Shown piece by piece: positions 28,194 to 37,670 of a stretch of 64,000 bases of DNA. The stretch spans positions 62,001 through 126,000 of the forward strand of contig JAGTXO010000014.1 of the NCBI GenBank assembly GCA_019448385.1, given 5' to 3'. The translations under genes were made by a program, and so were the position numbers. This stretch comes from Diacronema lutheri. Lineage: Eukaryota > Haptophyta > Pavlovophyceae > Pavlovales > Pavlovaceae. The notes under the pieces are model-generated. The model had not been told where the DNA came from. It did not search any database and was given only the letters and a program-made list of their open reading frames with translations. Every line of letters starts with the position of its first letter. The first letter of the stretch is position 1.

Positions 28194-31043
28194 CTAGCGT
28201 GTCGGCGTCGGCGCGGCTGAACCACCGCCGCCACAGCGCGAGTGCAGCGTGAGAGGCTGCAGCGCGCGCAGTTGGTCGTCCACGGCTGGCGCGCTCGCGC
28301 GCGGCGCGCGGAATTGGGCCGGCGCGCCGCCGGGCGCGAATGTGGCCTCGAGCATTGCGGCCTCGCGGCGCAGCGCGCCGAGGCTCAGCCTGCCGTCTGC
28401 GCGCGGCTGCGCGGCGGCCACCGCCGGCGCGCGTGCGCCGACGGCGGCAGCGAGCAACGGACGGAGCGGCGGGTCAAGAGGCGGCGCGCCGGCCGGCACG
28501 AGCGCGCCGCATCTGTCGAAGAGCGGCGCGGGCGAGAGCAGCGCGGGCACGTGCGACAGCCAGCGCGGCGGCGACGCGGGCTCAGCTACGGCGGGCCGCT
28601 GCGCCCACGGCTGCTGGCGCTCGGACGGCGCGGCCACCTCGCGCAGCCACGAGGCGGCGCCTCTGCCACGCGTGACCCCGTCGGCGCTGCTGCTCACCAC
28701 CGACGAGGCATCGCCGCTGGTGGCCGAAGGCGGGAAGCCGCGCGGATCACCAACGGCGGCGCGTACCTGCGCGGCGAGCGCGCGGCATTCGTCGATCGCC
28801 GCGCGCAGCGCCGCGCGCCGGCGCCGGCGTGCACCGAGCGCCATGCCATCCCTCTTGACGCGCCAGCGCGCGAGCGCGCGCGTGAGCCCTCCGCCCCGCC
28901 AGCGACGGAGGGCGGTAGCGTGGCGCCGGTTGGAGGCACTATGCCGGTGCCATGCGTCGATCGCCGCGACCGTGCCACCGCGCATGCGCCGCGCGCTGAG
29001 CGCGGCCAGCTGGCGCACGCGCACTCCAAGTCGCCAGCCGCGCAACGCCGCGCCCGAGCGGCCGGCGCGCATCGCACGCGCGCCGCGCCGCAGGGCTGAC
29101 GTGAAGTGCGCCGCTGCGAGCCAAGTGCGGAGCGCGCGCAGGCACGCACCGCCCGCGAGCGCGCGCAGCGCGTCTGCCACACGCCTGCGCCAGCCGCGTG
29201 CGCCGCATGCAGCCTCCGCCCACGCGCGCATCGCCGCGCCACGCCGCCGCGCCCGCCACGCGCGCACGACGTCGCGCATCGTGCGCACGCGCGCGGCGGC
29301 GACGGAGGCCGCCTCGTGCCACTCGCGCAGCGTGCGCAGCCGCGCGCCGCCGGCCCACGTGCGCACCGCGTTCTCCGATTGCGCGCGCTCACGCGCGCGC
29401 GATGCGGCGCCGGTCGCCCACGCGTGCAGTGCGGCAATCGTCTCGCCGCCCCGCCAGCGCTGCGCGGCCGTTACGCGCAGGCGTGCGGCACGCGCGTGCT
29501 CTCGCCACGCGTGCAGCGCGGCGAGGCACGCACAGCCCCGCCACCGGCGCGCTGCCGTTACGCGCAGGCGTGCGGCACGCGCGTGCTCTCGCCACGCGTG
29601 CAGCGCGGCGCGGCGCGCACCGCCCCGCCAGCGCTGCGCGACGGTCGTGCGCAGCCGCGCCGCGCGCGCGCGCTCGACCCAACGGCGCAGCGCGCGCGAG
29701 GCCGCATGGTGCAGCCAGCGCACAGCCGCGCGTCGCATGGCGCGTGCATCGTGCCGTGGCGCCCACGAGCGGAGAGCGCGTGCGGCGCGCGAGAGCGCGA
29801 ACGTCACGAGTGCAACGCGCGCTCTCTCAGCGGCACGCGCGCGCAATGCCTCGCGCGCGCGCCACGCGACCCACGCGCCAAACGGCGGGAAGCGCCAATG
29901 GCTGCCCGCCGCGCGCAGCCGGCGCACGTCGGCAGCGTTCGCGTGCCACGCGCCCAGCGCGCGCGCGCGTGCGCCGCGCGCCCAGACGCGCACGGCGGCG
30001 CCGAGGACGGCACGTTGCGCGCGATGCCACACCCACACGCCAACAGCGCGGCCGAGCGCGCCGCCCTTGAAAGCCCGCGCCGCGACGCGCGCGAGCGCCG
30101 CGTCGGAGCCCGGCGCAAGCGGCGCGGCGAGCGCACCGAGCGCACGACGTGCGCCGGCGCGGTCGCGGCGGGTGTCGGCGCGCGCGCCGAGCGCGAGCAG
30201 CGCGCGCGCGCGCGCACTGAGGCCGCGCCATGCGCGCAGCGCGCGCCGCGCGCCGCGCGCCCGGCGCAGCAGCCGCGCCTGCTCGAGCCTCGCGCCGCCG
30301 AGCCGCGCGCGCGCGAGGCGCGCGAGCGCGGCGCGCGCGCGCGCGAGCGCCCACGCGGCCTCGGCGCGCGCCGCGAGGCTGAGCAGGCGCGATCCATCGC
30401 CAACGACCACAGCGCCGCCGCTGCCGCCGTCGCCGCCGCCGCCGTCGCGTGCCGGTGGCGCGATCAGGACGGCTGCCCACCGGAGCACCGACGATCGGAG
30501 GATGCGGGTTTCACGCCGGCTGTAGCCGCGCAGCGCGGCCAGTGCGCGCGCGGCGGGTGACTGTGGCGCGTCGGCGGATGTCTTGCCCGGCGGCGGGATC
30601 CACGGCCGCTTGGGCGGCGTCCAGCCGCGCGTCGGCGATGCACCGCCCGACGCGCGGCCCGCTGGCGAGCTCGCGCTGCGCCGTCTGCCGGCCACGGCCC
30701 CGTACGGCGCGCGCGCGGGCGCTGGGGAGGTCGGCGGCGGCGGCACCGAGGCATGCGGGCTAGCTGCGCGCGCGCGCGCGCGCGCCTGCAGCCGGCGCAG
30801 AGCCCACAGGCTGAAGGCGCGCCTGCGCGCTTTAGCGCGACGGCCGCGCACAAAGTCGGCGTAGCGCGCGCGCAGCCACTCAGGCGAAACGCCGGCGCGT
30901 GGCTGGAGCGCGCCGGGCTGGTCGCCTCGCCGCGCGATTGCTGCAGCCGACGCGTCGATCGGCAGATCAACCCGGGCCAGCTTGGCGTCCAGCCGCGCGA
31001 GCAGCACGGCAAGGTCGCGTCCGGCGCGCTCGCGTCCGGCCAT
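28194..31043 (-). CDS. Sfi1-like tryptophan-repeat protein
   Basis: 949 residues, intronless in this reading. From about residue 300 to 770 it holds some 18-20 units of about 23-32 residues with the pattern A-L-x-x-W-x5-R-A-A-R-L-R-x-T-x-A-x-R-W-R-G-G, for instance AALHAWREHARAARLRVTAA three times over. This Ala/Trp/Arg spacing matches Sfi1 repeats, long single helices that bind centrin at centrosomes, spindle poles or basal bodies. The N-terminus has a shorter W/R motif (RARYADFVRGRRAKARRRAF) and a Pro-rich linker. The C-terminal 180 residues are disordered. Three of the repeats are nearly identical in DNA, implying recent duplication. The Ala/Arg-rich composition could partly be a GC effect, but tryptophan periodicity argues for real repeats. 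Confidence 0.75.
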   Translation of the reverse strand: MAGRERAGRDLAVLLARLDAKLARVDLPIDASAAAIARRGDQPGALQPRAGVSPEWLRARYADFVRGRRAKARRRAFSLWALRRLQARARARAASPHASVPPPPTSPAPARAPYGAVAGRRRSASSPAGRASGGASPTRGWTPPKRPWIPPPGKTSADAPQSPAARALAALRGYSRRETRILRSSVLRWAAVLIAPPARDGGGGDGGSGGAVVVGDGSRLLSLAARAEAAWALARARAALARLARARLGGARLEQARLLRRARGARRALRAWRGLSARARALLALGARADTRRDRAGARRALGALAAPLAPGSDAALARVAARAFKGGALGRAVGVWVWHRAQRAVLGAAVRVWARGARARALGAWHANAADVRRLRAAGSHWRFPPFGAWVAWRAREALRARAAERARVALVTFALSRAARALRSWAPRHDARAMRRAAVRWLHHAASRALRRWVERARAARLRTTVAQRWRGGARRAALHAWREHARAARLRVTAARRWRGCACLAALHAWREHARAARLRVTAAQRWRGGETIAALHAWATGAASRARERAQSENAVRTWAGGARLRTLREWHEAASVAAARVRTMRDVVRAWRARRRGAAMRAWAEAACGARGWRRRVADALRALAGGACLRALRTWLAAAHFTSALRRGARAMRAGRSGAALRGWRLGVRVRQLAALSARRMRGGTVAAIDAWHRHSASNRRHATALRRWRGGGLTRALARWRVKRDGMALGARRRRRAALRAAIDECRALAAQVRAAVGDPRGFPPSATSGDASSVVSSSADGVTRGRGAASWLREVAAPSERQQPWAQRPAVAEPASPPRWLSHVPALLSPAPLFDRCGALVPAGAPPLDPPLRPLLAAAVGARAPAVAAAQPRADGRLSLGALRREAAMLEATFAPGGAPAQFRAPRASAPAVDDQLRALQPLTLHSRCGGGGSAAPTPTR

Positions 31044-31118
31044 CGCCCGGACGTTTTGAAAATTGAAATGGCCTTCGGCTCCTCGGCGACTGTCACAGAC
31101 CCTGGCGACCGTTACGGC

Positions 31119-32636
31119 TCATTTCACGTGGGGGGCTGGCTCGTACCCGTGCTCGCGCACGAGCGTGTGCCAGATGGGCGTGAAGAAGGTCTGGTCGTAG
31201 AACTGCGGCGAGTAGCACATGTGCAGGCAGTCACAACACGCGCGGATCGGCCGGATGGAGAGCCGCCGGCCGCGCCGCGCAGGCTTGTTGCCGGCGGCGC
31301 TTACGCCGCTGGCACCATCTTGCCGGGCCGCCGCGCGCAACGCGGCCGTGCGCACACGCGTCCTCGCCGCGCCCGCGGCCGCACTCGCGCCGCGCCCGCC
31401 ACCGGCCGCCGCAGCGCCAGCGCGCTCGGCCGTCGCGACGCCGTTTACACGGCGCATGCGGTACGAGCACATGTCGCCCTTGTGCATGTCGTCTCGCGGG
31501 AGCGTCGCATTGTAAAAATGGAGCACGTGCACCTTCGGGTTGCGCTCGGCGATGTGGTTGAGGCCGACCGTCGCGCTCCATGCCTGGTTGTTGTGAGCCC
31601 ACGAGTTGTCCGCGTGCACGCACACGCACGTTGAGAGCGGTCCGCCGCCTCCGCCGCCTCCGCCGCCGCTGCCGCCGCTGCCGGCCGCCGCCAAATTGAA
31701 TTTGAGCGGCTTGCGATACTGGCCACCCACAAAGTGCAGCGCTGAGCCCTCGCGCACGAAGGCGGCGCGGCGCGGGTCGTGCTCGTGGCGCGCGCTCCAG
31801 CGGGAGAGCTCGAGGAACAGGAAGTTCATGTCGTCCAGCCAATCACGCAGCTGGATGTGCGAGCCGCCATAGTGCTGCGGGTCAAACGCGACGATCACAA
31901 CGTCGAATCGGTCGATCGTGTCGCCGAACGCGGTGCCGTTGGAGAAGCACTTGTCCGAAAGCATGTAGTGCTCGCACATGGGCGAGTGCATCGACTGAGT
32001 GATGTTGCGCCGCGCGCACGATGCGACCGCCGCCGCGCGCGTGCAGCCGCCCGAAGCCTCGCGATACTTGTTCCGCCGCCAGAAATGCCACTGCGCGCGG
32101 TGCGCGGCAAAGTCGCCGGGCGCGCTCGCGAGGCTGCAGAGCGTGGCGTCGTGCAGCTGCTGCGCGGTCGACGCGCCAATCACCAGCACCTTGCGCTCCG
32201 GCCCGAGGAGCGCGTTGACGTCCGCGGCGGTGCGCGTGTGGCCGTCGCCCGGTCTCGCGCTCAGCGGCACGTGCGGCTCGGCGGTGGGCCAATCCTCGTA
32301 GCGAGGGCGGCGGCGGCAGACGGCAAAGTCCTTCGGCCCACCGCCCTGCCCCAGGTAATTGACCGCGAGCGTCGACTTGGTGTGGAAGAATGCCTCGGAG
32401 ATGCAAGGCGGCGCGCCGAGCGGCGGGTGGCAGTTGACGCGCAGCCCGTCGTACGCGGCAACGCGCGCGTTCTCGACGACCGAGTCGGGGTCGGCTTCGC
32501 AGCGCGCCCGCGCGGCCGCCGCCACGGCGGCAAAGGCGCTACCGTCGACCGCCGCGCCGCTGCCCACCGCGACGCTGCTCACCGTCCCGAGCGCGAGCGC
32601 GAGGGGCAGACACCGCGCCGCGGCGAGCTGGCCCAT
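31119..32636 (-). CDS. Secreted PC-esterase/TBL-like protein
   Basis: 505 residues from ATG 32636 (MGQLAAARCLPLALALGTVS), which gives a signal peptide or membrane anchor. VLVIGASTAQQLHDATLC takes the place of the GDS block of the PMR5/TBL (PC-esterase) family, and the C-terminal CCDCLHMCYSPQFYDQTFF matches the D-x-x-H block. Eight or more cysteines and the N-x-S/T sites suit a secretory-pathway protein. Such proteins acetylate or modify cell-surface polysaccharides in the Golgi. A Gly-run insertion (GGSGGGGGGGGG) lies mid-protein and a basic insertion before the last block. The start lies 37 bases from the methyltransferase start; frame upstream of it is open only by chance. Assignment rests on two motifs. 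Confidence 0.65.
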   Translation of the reverse strand: MGQLAAARCLPLALALGTVSSVAVGSGAAVDGSAFAAVAAAARARCEADPDSVVENARVAAYDGLRVNCHPPLGAPPCISEAFFHTKSTLAVNYLGQGGGPKDFAVCRRRPRYEDWPTAEPHVPLSARPGDGHTRTAADVNALLGPERKVLVIGASTAQQLHDATLCSLASAPGDFAAHRAQWHFWRRNKYREASGGCTRAAAVASCARRNITQSMHSPMCEHYMLSDKCFSNGTAFGDTIDRFDVVIVAFDPQHYGGSHIQLRDWLDDMNFLFLELSRWSARHEHDPRRAAFVREGSALHFVGGQYRKPLKFNLAAAGSGGSGGGGGGGGGPLSTCVCVHADNSWAHNNQAWSATVGLNHIAERNPKVHVLHFYNATLPRDDMHKGDMCSYRMRRVNGVATAERAGAAAAGGGRGASAAAGAARTRVRTAALRAAARQDGASGVSAAGNKPARRGRRLSIRPIRACCDCLHMCYSPQFYDQTFFTPIWHTLVREHGYEPAPHVK

Positions 32637-32673
32637 GGACTGCGGACGCGGCGAACCGAGCCACGCTTTCAGG

Positions 32674-34311
32674 ATGGCGGCGAATTCGCCGTCATTCCGC
32701 TTCATCGAGGTCTTCGCCGGCGTCGGTGGGTTCCGGGTGGCGCTCGAGGCGCTCGGCGGCGAGTGTGTGTGGGAGTGCGAGATGGACGAGCCGGCCAAGA
32801 TGTGCTACAAGGCCAACTTTGGCGTCTTCCCCTACTTTGACGTCACCAAGGCCGACGTGTCCAAGATCCCGGCGTACGACGTGCTCACCGGTGGCTTCCC
32901 GTGCCAGGACTTCACAGCGATCGGCGCGCAGGCTGGGCTGGACGGGGCGCGCGGCGGACTCTTCTATGAGATTATTCGCCTCACGCGCGCCCACCGCCCG
33001 CGCCTTCTCCTCCTCGAGAACGTGCGCGGGCTCGTGACGATGCACGATGGCCGCACAATGCGCGAGGTGCGCGCCGCGCTCGAGGCGGAGGGGTACGCGG
33101 TGCGGCACGAGCTGCTCAACGCGAGCGGGCTGTTGCCGCAGTACCGCAACCGCGTCTACATCTGCGCTTTTCGCGACGCCGCCGCCGCCTCCGCCTTCGC
33201 CTTTCCCGCCGAGCCGCGGCTGCAGCCGGCACCCGCATTTGCCGACATTGCCGAGCGCACGCGCGCAAACGCCTTCCTCGCGCACTACACCCTCACACGC
33301 GCGCAATGGCGGCGGGTGATCACGTCCAAGACGACGGCCAAGCACGGCCTGCACACGCACCTCCTCGAGCCCACAGACGTTGCCGGCACGCTACTCGCGT
33401 CGTACCGTTCGTCCGCCGGTTCATTTGCGCAGTTCGTGCCGCTCACGCGCGCCGAGAAGGGGCCGGGCCCAAACAGGCTGGGTGAAGACGAAGCGGAGGC
33501 GCTCGCCGCCGTCGCTCGCGCCGCGCGCCGCGCCAAGCAGGCGCTCCTCGATGCTGCCGAGAGCGAGGCGAACGTCGAGGCGGGCGCAGGCGCGCGCGCG
33601 CGGGGTGGCACCAGCCACGGCGTGGGCGCGGATGGCGCGGCGGACGGCGCAGCGGCGGGTGACGAGCGCGTGGAGGGCGAGGAGGAGCCGGCGGCCGCAC
33701 CAAGCGCGGACGGCGAACGCGCGCGCGGCGCCGGCGGCAAGCGCAAGCAGCCCGCGGCGGAGGAGGGCGAGGCGAAGCCGCGGCCGCGGTGGTTGACGCC
33801 GCGCGAGTGCGCGCGACTGATGGGATTCCCCGAGGCGTTCGTGCTGCACCCCTTTGACATGGACTCGTACCGGCTGCTTGGAAACGCCGTCTGCCCACCG
33901 ATCGTGGCGCTCGTTGGCGGGCTCGCCATTGCGGCCGCATTCGGCACCGACGCGCCGGCCGACGCTATGCCGGCTGGCTCGCGCGGCTCGCGCGACGACC
34001 TGGCGCAGCTCGCCGTGGGCGCGGCGGCGGCGCTGCTCGTCCTCGCCACGCCCGACGACGAGCGGCGCCACGAGCTCCTCGCGCGTCCGCTCGCTATCGC
34101 CGAGGCCGGCGCTGACGGCGGCGCGCTGTGTGATGCGCTGAGCGTGCGCGGCGCGATCGAGCGCGCGGCGCCGGCCGCGGCGCGCGCATCGCGCATCGCT
34201 GCAGCGATCTCGGCACAGGCGCTCGCGCCGCGCCGGCCTGCGCGTCACGCGCACCCCGACTGGCCCGCATACATCGCTTGCGAGGCCGCGCACCCCGAGT
34301 GCCCCCCGTGA
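32674..34311 (+). CDS. DNA (cytosine-5) methyltransferase, bacterial-type
   Basis: 545 residues from ATG 32674. All core motifs are present: I FIEVFAGVGGFRVALEALGG, IV GGFPCQDFTAIG with catalytic PCQ, VI LLLENVRGLV, VIII QYRNRVYI, and X LLGNAVCPPIV. The spacing between motifs IV and VI (GLDGARGGLFYEIIRL) is that of bacterial Dcm/HpaII enzymes rather than of DNMT1, DNMT3 or DNMT2; no BAH, bromo, CXXC or SNF2 part is visible. The target-recognition region between VIII and IX is interrupted by an Ala/Glu-rich, lysine-containing insert (about 270-355, GKRKQP). A C-terminal extension of about 130 Ala-rich residues follows motif X. The likely role is cytosine methylation of nuclear or organelle DNA. 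Ancestry by transfer from bacteria is inference. Confidence 0.9.
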   Translation: MAANSPSFRFIEVFAGVGGFRVALEALGGECVWECEMDEPAKMCYKANFGVFPYFDVTKADVSKIPAYDVLTGGFPCQDFTAIGAQAGLDGARGGLFYEIIRLTRAHRPRLLLLENVRGLVTMHDGRTMREVRAALEAEGYAVRHELLNASGLLPQYRNRVYICAFRDAAAASAFAFPAEPRLQPAPAFADIAERTRANAFLAHYTLTRAQWRRVITSKTTAKHGLHTHLLEPTDVAGTLLASYRSSAGSFAQFVPLTRAEKGPGPNRLGEDEAEALAAVARAARRAKQALLDAAESEANVEAGAGARARGGTSHGVGADGAADGAAAGDERVEGEEEPAAAPSADGERARGAGGKRKQPAAEEGEAKPRPRWLTPRECARLMGFPEAFVLHPFDMDSYRLLGNAVCPPIVALVGGLAIAAAFGTDAPADAMPAGSRGSRDDLAQLAVGAAAALLVLATPDDERRHELLARPLAIAEAGADGGALCDALSVRGAIERAAPAAARASRIAAAISAQALAPRRPARHAHPDWPAYIACEAAHPECPP

Positions 34312-34622
34312 GCGACGGGCTCGGCATTCGCCGCGCAAGCCGCTGCCGGGGCCGCGCCCGCACCATCCGCGCAGACGCATCACGCATCGTCGGCTTTCCT
34401 CCGACGGCGTGCTTTGCCGGCGGACTTTGACTTTTTAAAAGTACGTCTTTTTCGCCTTCCGACGCCAATTAGACACCCCAGTGAATTTCGTCAGCGAGGA
34501 ACGCGGCCTGAAACTGCCTTCGAAAAGCCGTTTCACGGCCTCGACAAACAAGTGCTCGAAGAGGCGGCCCCCGCAAGGGCACGCCAGAGACTGCAGAGAC
34601 GCCGGCGAACAGGGACAGGACG
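34312..34622. other. Intergenic spacer before the coiled-coil gene
   Basis: 311 bases between two same-strand genes. 34430-34490 is AT-richer (ctttttaaaagtacgtcttt) and could be the promoter of the downstream gene. No RNA gene or protein-coding segment is supported; a short minus-strand frame (34435-34629, ending NWRRKAKKTYF) has no recognisable relative. Confidence 0.4.
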
Positions 34623-35888
34623 ATGTCAACGGTGTCGTTCCCTTCGCTGCAGGGCGTGATGGACGAAGAAGCGCAGGTGCGACGTGCGTGCCAAGAGATG
34701 AGCAAGAGCTTCAACGCGCTCATCACCGCGCACAAGCAGCACCGCGCATCGACCGGCGACGCGCGCACGAGCTCGCACGCCAAGCAGGCAAGCCTGATCG
34801 AGAGCTTTCTGTCGGGGATCGTGCAGCAGCTGGTGCAGTATGAGGGCACGCGCGCGCTCGTGCGCTCGGCCAGCTCGTCGGACAGCGGCGCCGACACGGC
34901 GCGCACGCAGGATGTCGCCCGCCGGTTCTCCTTCCCGATGCACCGCGTCGGCATCTTTGAGCGCGGGGTTGCATGGGAGAAGGAGCGCAACGCGCGCCTC
35001 GCCGAGGTGCGGCTGAAGAAGCACGAGGCGGAGACCGCGCCGCCGCCTGCGCGCCGCCCTTCGCAATGGGACCACGTGCAGTCCGTGATGCGGCGGCAGC
35101 GCCTCGAGGAGGAGGAGCTGAAGCGCAAGGCCGACAAGGAGGCCGAGCGCCTCCAGGCCGAGGAGGCGCGCGCGCGCGCGCAGCTCGTCGCGCGCGCGGC
35201 GGCGGAGGCGAAGTTGACGGAGGAGGCGCAGCGCGAGGACGCTGCGATCGAGGCGGCCATCAAGCGGCAGCAGGCGGAGGCCGCGCGGCGCAAGGCCGAG
35301 GCCGACCGGCTCGCGCGCGAGGCGCGCGCGGCGGCTGCGCGCGAGGCGGAGCGCAAGAAGGCGGAGGTGCACGCGGCATTTGGCACCAAGGGGCTCGAGC
35401 GGCGCGGCTCGATGCCCAACAAGATGGTCTGGCGCGTCAACTCGCCCTCCGGCCTGACGGGCAACGTCGCGCACGAGTACCGCGTCAAGGACAAGCTGAC
35501 CGGCACGCGCGGCGTCTCCTTTGTGATGGGGCAGAGCGTCGAGCAGCAGGAGGAGATCGTGCAGTGCGTGCTCTTCGACCAGGACGTGTTCGACGAGCAC
35601 AAGGCGGCGCTCTGGTGGCAGGAGAACGAGCACCGCTTTGCCGCGCAGCAGCGCAAGAACGCCGCCGCGGCCGCGGCCGCCGCGGCGATGCACCAGGGCA
35701 AGCCCGCCGCCGCCGCGCTCGCCGCCGCTGGCCGCGCGCTCTCGTCCGCGTCGCTCGCTGCGCTGCCGGCTGTCAACCGCGCGGACAAGCAGCTGGGCGG
35801 CGCGCAGAACATCCCGCCCAGCGCGCCCATCTCTGAAATGCCCGGCGGCCTCAAGCGCACGCCGAGTGCCATGCTCAAGAGCTCGTGA
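34623..35888 (+). CDS. Coiled-coil protein of unknown function
   Basis: 421 residues. Residues about 125-260 are a charged coiled coil (RRQRLEEEELKRKADKEAER and Ala/Glu/Lys heptads), followed by a globular-looking block, GLTGNVAHEYRVKDKLTGTR with VQCVLFDQDVFDEHKAALWW, that is rich in invariant-looking aromatic and acidic residues. The C-terminus is Ala-rich and ends MLKSS. I do not know the family; the WWQENEHRF block would be the best part to search with. No membrane segment is visible. The last 20 coding bases and stop region are duplicated 58 bases downstream (35929-35948), outside the reading frame. Confidence 0.75.
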   Translation: MSTVSFPSLQGVMDEEAQVRRACQEMSKSFNALITAHKQHRASTGDARTSSHAKQASLIESFLSGIVQQLVQYEGTRALVRSASSSDSGADTARTQDVARRFSFPMHRVGIFERGVAWEKERNARLAEVRLKKHEAETAPPPARRPSQWDHVQSVMRRQRLEEEELKRKADKEAERLQAEEARARAQLVARAAAEAKLTEEAQREDAAIEAAIKRQQAEAARRKAEADRLAREARAAAAREAERKKAEVHAAFGTKGLERRGSMPNKMVWRVNSPSGLTGNVAHEYRVKDKLTGTRGVSFVMGQSVEQQEEIVQCVLFDQDVFDEHKAALWWQENEHRFAAQQRKNAAAAAAAAAMHQGKPAAAALAAAGRALSSASLAALPAVNRADKQLGGAQNIPPSAPISEMPGGLKRTPSAMLKSS

Positions 35889-35979
35889 GCGCGTGAGCGC
35901 GTGGGGCGCGCGCGCGGATGGCGCAGCAATGCTCAAGAGCTCGTGAACGCCCGCGCCACGGCGCGGCGCTTGCGCGTGA

Positions 35980-36871
35980 CTAGGCGGCCGGCGCAACGCC
36001 CGCGCCTGCAGGGCCCGGTCCTGGCTCTGAGGGTGGCGGCAAAAAGTCTTTCGCGTACGCCGCGCCCACTCGACTGGCGAACGCCGCGCGCCCTTTCGCG
36101 TCCTGCGTGTCCATACCGTAGAGGCCGTGCCACATGATTGTGCACTCCCGTCCAAAGAGAGGGAGCAGCGCGCGCGCGATCAAGCCATGGCCGAGATCGC
36201 CTGCGAGCGCGACGAGGTAGCGAGGCGCACCGTACGTGGTCACGACGCCCACCCGCTTGATGTTGGGCAGGCCGGGGATCAGCGCGCCCGTCATGTTGGT
36301 CGGAGCGCCGTCGACGCCCGGCAAGCGGAAAGAGATGCCGGGCAAAAAGGCGCGGTCCACAAAGCCCTTGACGATCGCAGGCACTCCCATCCACCAGGCT
36401 GCGGGGATGGAGGCAGAGGGTGAGCGGTGCGGGCGGCGCGTCAAGCGGCGGCCGGACGAGCGCGTGCGCTGCTGCTCCGCGGGCGCGACGCGTACTCGGG
36501 TACACGAAGATCAGAGCGTCCGCCGAGCGCAGCGCCTGCACGAGGGGCGCAATGTCGGGGCTCGGCTTGGGGTACGGCGACGGCGGTGTGCCCTTGAAGT
36601 AGCGCTCGCGCTCCTCCACAGTCAGCGACGCGTTGAGCGGCTTGCCTCTGTCCGCCTCGTACAGGTTGATCATGTGCACGCGGTGTCCCGCGCTCTGCAG
36701 GCTGCCGCACACGGTGCGCGCGAGGCAGCTCGAGAACGAGTCCTTGAGCGGGTGCGCGTGGATCAGCAGCACGTTCCACCCGCCCTCGGGCGCCGTACCG
36801 TAGTTGCGCGGCGGTGGAACGAGCCCGCCCGTTAGACGGTTGAAGTGCATCTGCAAAAAGGAGAGCACCAT
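35980..36871 (-). CDS. Flavodoxin-fold NAD(P)H:quinone oxidoreductase
   Basis: CDS join(36871..36496, 36398..35980), 264 residues. The 97-base intron (donor GTACGC) splits FVYP|TWWMGVPAIVKGFVDR, restoring the signature of the NQO1/KefF family (YP-x-WW-x-G-x-P-A-x-x-KG). The N-terminal half has NVLLIHAHPLKDSFSSCLA (FMN-binding loop) and a helix with HRVHMINLYEADRGKPLNAS. The C-terminus carries RVGVVTTYGAPRYLVALAGD. These enzymes reduce quinones by two electrons using NAD(P)H with bound FMN or FAD, protecting against semiquinone radicals. ATG 36871 is taken since no ATG lies further upstream before the opposite gene. A short hydrophobic leader may be a membrane or organelle signal. Confidence 0.88.
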
Positions 36872-36973
36872 AGCCGCGTTGAGCTCGGACTCCTCGGGCG
36901 ATGAGCCGTCGGCCGGCCGCAGGTCTGCCGCCGCCACCCGCGGATTTGAGGCTGGTCGTTGTCGCAACCCAAA

Positions 36974-37670
36974 ATGGCGGCAAAGGGCGACGAGGAGGCG
37001 GCGGTGGAGCAGAAGCCAAAGGTGAAGAAGGAACGAAAGACCTTTGAGCTGCCGGGACAGACGAAAGAGCTCGATCCGAAGGGGGTGCGTGCGCACGCGC
37101 GCGCGCCCTGCCACGCTCGAGCGAGCAAGCCTGAGCCTCATCGCGCGCGCGAGACGCTCGACGCGTACGCAGGCTGAGAGCGAGTCATTGCGCATCTTCT
37201 ACACGACTCTGTACGAGCAGCGGCCCGACAGCGAGATCGCGCCCGTCTGGCTGATGCAGCACGGGCTGCTGCCCGAGGAGGAGGCCGCGGCGCTCTTCAA
37301 AAAGGTTGGCGCCGCGAAGGCGAAGGCGCGCACCGCGGGCAGCGCAAGCCCGAGCAGAGCGTCGACCGCGGGCACAAAGCGCGTGCGCAAGGCGGACCCG
37401 CGGCAGGGTAAAGGCAAAGCGGTGGCCGCTGCGAATGGTGGCGCCGACGCCAAGGCCGCCGCGCCGCCGCGCAAGCGCCCTGCGAAGAAGGCGGCCGGCA
37501 AGCAGGCAGTCATTATCGACGACGACGACGACGACGACGAAGGCGACGACGAGGACTTTGCCTCAAAGCCGCCAACGAAAAAGGCAGCGACGGGCGGCTC
37601 ACGAGCCACAAAGCCGGGCGCCAAATTTGTCGGCAAGTCCGCCATCGTCGACGACGATGACTCGGACTGA
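36974..37670 (+). CDS. Small Lys/Asp-rich nuclear-type protein
   Basis: CDS join(36974..37084, 37173..37670), 202 residues; intron donor GTGCGT. A compact N-terminal domain spans the junction: KTFELPGQTKELDPKG then AESESLRIFYTTLYEQRPDS and WLMQHGLLPEEEAAALFKK. The remainder is basic and then acidic (VIIDDDDDDDEGDDEDF, ending VDDDDSD), with several nuclear-signal-like clusters (RKRPAKKAAGKQ). The N-terminal block with YTTLYEQRPDSEIA looks conserved and short, similar to small chromatin-associated proteins in plants and algae, but I cannot name it. The stop codon overlaps the first possible ATG of the next gene (tgATGa). Confidence 0.75.

Noticed and set aside
34469-36155. Long minus-strand frames opposite the coiled-coil gene
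   Set aside because: Ser/Arg/Leu-rich antisense of a coiled coil, no domain and no independent support.
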